DNA of 16,269 nt from NCBI GenBank assembly GCA_946408145.1, contig CAMJQX010000012.1, forward strand, positions 1 through 16,269, written 5' to 3'. Shown here piece after piece: positions 13,430 to 16,269 of the stretch; the first letter of the stretch is position 1, and each line of letters starts with the position of its first letter. Source of the DNA: an uncultured Clostridia bacterium (GTDB lineage: Bacteria > Bacillota_A > Clostridia > Oscillospirales > Oscillospiraceae). The notes under the pieces were generated by a model. The model was not told where the DNA came from, ran no database searches, and was given only the letters and a program-made list of their open reading frames with translations. Position numbers and translations under genes: made by a program.

Positions 13430-15160
13430 TCACGCCGCCAGCGCCGGGCTCAGCCCGAGGTTCCGGCGCAGATCCTCCGCCGTTTTCGCGACGCGGCCTT
13501 CGGCGAAGGGACTCTCCAGTCCCGCGGCCTCGGCGGTGGCGATCATGCCGTCGTAATCCCGCGGCAGGGCCTCCAGATATTTCCGCAGCCCGGCGCCGGG
13601 CTCGTTCTGCTCCAGCTCCCAGATCTGCAGCGCCAGATCGTTCGACACCGGGTAGCTGACCACGTAGAAGGGCTGCTCAAAGAAGTGGACGATGTCGATC
13701 CAGCTCAGGGCGTAGTACTCCTCGCTGTACCCGTCGTAGTAGCCGTAATCGACGGCGACCCGCAGGGAGAGCTCATTGAGGAAGTCGGCGTCCAGCCGCT
13801 CCGGATCGGCGGCGTAGACCTCCTTTTCGAAGGCGGCGAAGGAGGCCTGCTGGACATAGAGCTCCAGCGTATCCAACCACTTGAGACGCCGCAGGTTCTC
13901 CAGCCTCTCCTCCGGCAGCGCGCCATCGGCGTAGTCGAGCATCAGAAACTCCATGGCCTGGGAGAAGACCTCCGCCACGTCGATGCTCTCGCCGGCGTTG
14001 TAATTGACGTAGGCGTCCAGAAAATGGCCGAACTCATGGGCAAAGCTCAGGACGTCCGAGTCGTCCCCGTAGGGGTCGAGAAAGACGAAGGGCGCGCAGT
14101 AATCGCTGAGATAGGTCTGGAAGGACTTGCCCGCCTTGTTCTCGCTCAGGCTCACGTCGAACAGTTCGTAGTGATCCATGAAGCGGAAGGCCTCCTCGAC
14201 CTCGCCGCCCATGGCCTCCGTCCCGCGGCGCAGGATCTCGACGAGCTCCGCTTCCTCCAGCCAGGGGTAATCCACCGCCCAGTCGTCGAGCTCCTCATAG
14301 AGCGGGACGATGCTCTCACGGACCTCGCTCAGATAGCGCGCCGCCTGCTCCGGCGTATAGTCGCGCGCGAAGCTGTCTTCGTAGGCCATATCCTCGTAGC
14401 TGTCATAGCCCAGGACGGCGGCGAGCTCCTGCCGGGTTTTGACGAGCTCGATGTAGAGCCGGCTCATCTCGGCGTTATACTGGCGGTAGTAGGCCATCAG
14501 CGCCTCCCAGTATCCCTTCTCGTCCGCCTCTGCCAGATAGCTGTAGAGATCGACCTCCCGCCCGTCGCCGAGCGTCACGCTCGGGCTCGCCGTCAGCTCG
14601 CGGTACTCCGACAGCAGGGCGCTCTCGCGGTGCATCAGCGCAAGGCTCTCGTCGTTGTAGATGGACAGAGAGGCGTCGGCATACTCGCCGGCAAAGCCCT
14701 CCCAGAAATAGTCCCGCTCCAGCCGCTCCGCCATGGGCGAGCCGCCGCAGAGATAGTACATGTCCTCCATCATGTCCTGCAGGTCGTAGTAGGCGTCGAG
14801 GCACCAGGCCAGTTCCTCGGCGTAGTACGCGTCGCTCATGTCGCAGCAGGAGCGGATCTCGGCCAGACAGTACATGGTGTCGAAATGGTAGTAATCCTCA
14901 TAGCAGCGGTCGAGCAGGCGCGTCACCGCGCGGAAGGAGGCGCCGCCTGCAAAGGCCTTCTCAAGCCTCACAAGATTGCGCTCGATATCGTCGAGCGCAG
15001 CCTGCGGCCGTTCGTAGACCATCTCGTCAAAATGCGGGATCTCATCGAACAGGCTGTCTATGATATTGCCGAACAGGCCGGTCAGCGGCACGGCGGCGCA
15101 GCCGCTGAGCAGCGCGGCGCACAGCAGCAGCGCCAAAAGCAGTCGGAGCTTTTTCTTCAT
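13430..15160 (-). CDS. M3-family (oligoendopeptidase F-like) lipoprotein metallopeptidase
   Basis: This 576-aa zinc peptidase is probably tethered to the outer face of the membrane, where it would cut short peptides. The leader MKKKLRLLLALLLCAALLSGC carries a clear lipobox (LLSGC) with the lipidated cysteine at residue 21. The zinc site is H375-E376-F-G-H379, and E397 in AEVFSQ is the expected third ligand, 22 residues from the first histidine. The C-terminal FFEQPFYVVSYPVSNDLA (493-510) matches the conserved tyrosine-rich segment of PepF-type M3 enzymes. Length is close to the usual ~600 aa. A GGAAGG site precedes the ATG. The gene stands alone, divergent from the pyrophosphatase gene; no clear promoter of its own was found. 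M3 enzymes are more often cytoplasmic, so surface location is the notable point. Confidence 0.9.
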   Translation of the reverse strand: MKKKLRLLLALLLCAALLSGCAAVPLTGLFGNIIDSLFDEIPHFDEMVYERPQAALDDIERNLVRLEKAFAGGASFRAVTRLLDRCYEDYYHFDTMYCLAEIRSCCDMSDAYYAEELAWCLDAYYDLQDMMEDMYYLCGGSPMAERLERDYFWEGFAGEYADASLSIYNDESLALMHRESALLSEYRELTASPSVTLGDGREVDLYSYLAEADEKGYWEALMAYYRQYNAEMSRLYIELVKTRQELAAVLGYDSYEDMAYEDSFARDYTPEQAARYLSEVRESIVPLYEELDDWAVDYPWLEEAELVEILRRGTEAMGGEVEEAFRFMDHYELFDVSLSENKAGKSFQTYLSDYCAPFVFLDPYGDDSDVLSFAHEFGHFLDAYVNYNAGESIDVAEVFSQAMEFLMLDYADGALPEERLENLRRLKWLDTLELYVQQASFAAFEKEVYAADPERLDADFLNELSLRVAVDYGYYDGYSEEYYALSWIDIVHFFEQPFYVVSYPVSNDLALQIWELEQNEPGAGLRKYLEALPRDYDGMIATAEAAGLESPFAEGRVAKTAEDLRRNLGLSPALAA

Positions 15161-15216
15161 CTCTCGCCCTTCCTTTTTCTAATTCTGATTCTAATGACTT
15201 TATGAGGCGAAATGCC

Positions 15217-15245
15217 TTGCAAACGGGCTTTACAGCACGTATAAT
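15217..15245 (+). promoter_or_regulatory. Promoter of the pyrophosphatase gene
   Basis: TTGCAA (15217-15222) and a consensus TATAAT (15240-15245) lie 17 bp apart. Transcription should begin near 15252, leaving a leader of about 35 nt with AAGGAG (15276-15281) 6 nt before the ATG. Confidence 0.75.
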
Positions 15246-15287
15246 GGAAACACAGGATATGATAAACGACCAGCAAAGGAGCATCTT

Positions 15288-16269
15288 ATGAGCGATATCT
15301 ATGTTACCGGCCACCGCAATCCCGATACCGACTCGATCGTGGCCTCCATGGCCTACGCCCAATTGCGAAACGCCCTCGGCGACCGGGAATACAAGGCCGT
15401 GCGCATCGGCGCCATCAACGATGAGACCCAGCGCCTGCTGGATCATTTCGGGATGGAGCCGCCCCCCTATATCAAGAACATGCGCACGCAGATCCGGGAT
15501 CTGGACTATGACCGCACGCCCGCGCTCAACAACTCCGTGACCGTCCACCTCGCCTGGCAGACCATGGCGCAGGGCTCGATCAACGTCGTCCCCATCGTGG
15601 ACGAAGACGGCCATCTCTTCGGCATGCTCTCCGCGGGCGACGTCGCCTCCTTCGACATGCAGACGCTCAATGAAAACCACATCGAAGACGTGCCGGTCTT
15701 CAACCTCCTGAGCGTGCTGGAGGGCACGCTGGTCAACGAGTATCAGCTCGAGCGCGACAGCGTCTCGGGCGAGGTGTACATCGCCCTGCCGCTCCACTAC
15801 GAGGACGCGGCTCTGTCCAGTCCGAACAGCATCCTGATCTGCGGCGATCAGCCCGAGGTCGTCGAGCGCGCCATCGCCTGCGGCGCCAACTGCGTGATCC
15901 TCTGCCGCGCGGACGTGCATCCCGAGTGGTCGCGCAGCGAGAAGACCGTCATCATCTCCACGCCGCTCTCGGCGCGCATGGCCTCCCGCCTCGTCTACCA
16001 CGCGCTGCCGGTATCCCGCATCAGCAAGCGCAGCGACATCCTCTCCTTCCACCTGAGCGACTATCTGGACGACGCGAAGGAGATCATGCTCAAAAGCCGC
16101 TTCCGCAGCTATCCCGTGCTGGATGAGAACGATCAGGTCGTGGGCACCATCTCCCGCTTCCATCTGCTCAAACCGCGGCGCAAGCAGGTCGTGCTGGTCG
16201 ACCACAACGAGGCGGCCCAGTCCGTCCCCGGGCTGGAGCAGGTGGAGATCCTGGAGATCATCGACCACC
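15288..16269 (+). CDS. ppaC: Family II (manganese-dependent) inorganic pyrophosphatase with CBS and DRTGG domains, partial
   Basis: The cytoplasmic enzyme hydrolyses pyrophosphate to two phosphates. Only the first 327 codons are present, and the frame stays open to the window edge. Metal-binding residues are visible in TGHRNPDTDS (H9, D13, D15), in VVLVDHNE (D305, H306), and in IIDH at the very end, where the DHH motif is cut. Inserted between these are a CBS domain (about 75-125, VVPIVDEDGHLFGMLSAGD), a DRTGG domain (about 130-240), and a second CBS domain (about 245-295, SYPVLDENDQVVGTISRF). Such CBS-pyrophosphatases are regulated by adenine nucleotides bound to the CBS pair. The C-terminal DHHA2 domain must lie beyond this window. 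Confidence 0.95.
   Translation, partial: MSDIYVTGHRNPDTDSIVASMAYAQLRNALGDREYKAVRIGAINDETQRLLDHFGMEPPPYIKNMRTQIRDLDYDRTPALNNSVTVHLAWQTMAQGSINVVPIVDEDGHLFGMLSAGDVASFDMQTLNENHIEDVPVFNLLSVLEGTLVNEYQLERDSVSGEVYIALPLHYEDAALSSPNSILICGDQPEVVERAIACGANCVILCRADVHPEWSRSEKTVIISTPLSARMASRLVYHALPVSRISKRSDILSFHLSDYLDDAKEIMLKSRFRSYPVLDENDQVVGTISRFHLLKPRRKQVVLVDHNEAAQSVPGLEQVEILEIIDH

Noticed and set aside
13685..16268. Frames at 13685-15205 (+) and 15042-16268 (-)
   Set aside because: The first is antisense to the M3 peptidase. The second is antisense to the pyrophosphatase, whose plus-strand translation matches the family throughout.

Overview
The window reads as chromosome from a GC-rich, Gram-positive-type anaerobe, most likely a gut Clostridia (Oscillospirales or Lachnospirales-like). 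The reasons are: strong G/C bias at third codon positions, canonical GGAGG ribosome sites, TTGACA/TATAAT promoters, an LplA/B/C-type carbohydrate ABC transporter with no dedicated ATPase gene, a CBS/DRTGG-type family II pyrophosphatase, and families of short GC-rich palindromic repeats. The taxonomic call is an inference from gene content, with no marker gene present.

Positions 354-10097 (minus strand, read right to left) hold one seven-gene run that looks like a glucuronoxylan-oligosaccharide utilisation operon. The order is secreted solute-binding protein, two permeases, a CE1-like esterase, an MBL-fold hydrolase, a GH67 alpha-glucuronidase and a GH120 beta-xylosidase. All four enzymes lack signal peptides, so short decorated xylan fragments are probably imported intact. 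Inside the cell they would be de-esterified, stripped of (methyl)glucuronic acid and cut to xylose. The operon has a good promoter at 10263-10291 with a LacI-type operator-like palindrome just downstream. The MBL hydrolase has no assigned role, and its stop codon overlaps the start of the GH67 gene.

Positions 10098-10623 are a divergent regulatory region. To its right on the plus strand lie an acyltransferase-3 membrane protein (10624-11658) with its own promoter and terminator, and an exported FMN-binding/pyridoxamine-oxidase-like fusion protein (11806-12957), also with its own promoter. Two hairpins follow the fusion gene. A minus-strand M3-family (PepF-like) lipoprotein peptidase (13430-15160) comes next. 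A plus-strand family II inorganic pyrophosphatase (15288 onward) is cut by the window edge.

Three repeat regions stand out. Two composite arrays of GC-rich palindromes (10-325 and 13130-13411) share a 102-bp block that is about 91% identical. Each array sits directly beyond the 3' end of a minus-strand gene. A different 107-bp imperfect palindrome with matching ends lies inside the xylan operon at 5141-5247. Nothing in the window is clearly a new defence or mobile system. The best leads are the MBL hydrolase in the xylan operon, the exported flavoprotein fusion and the repeat families.
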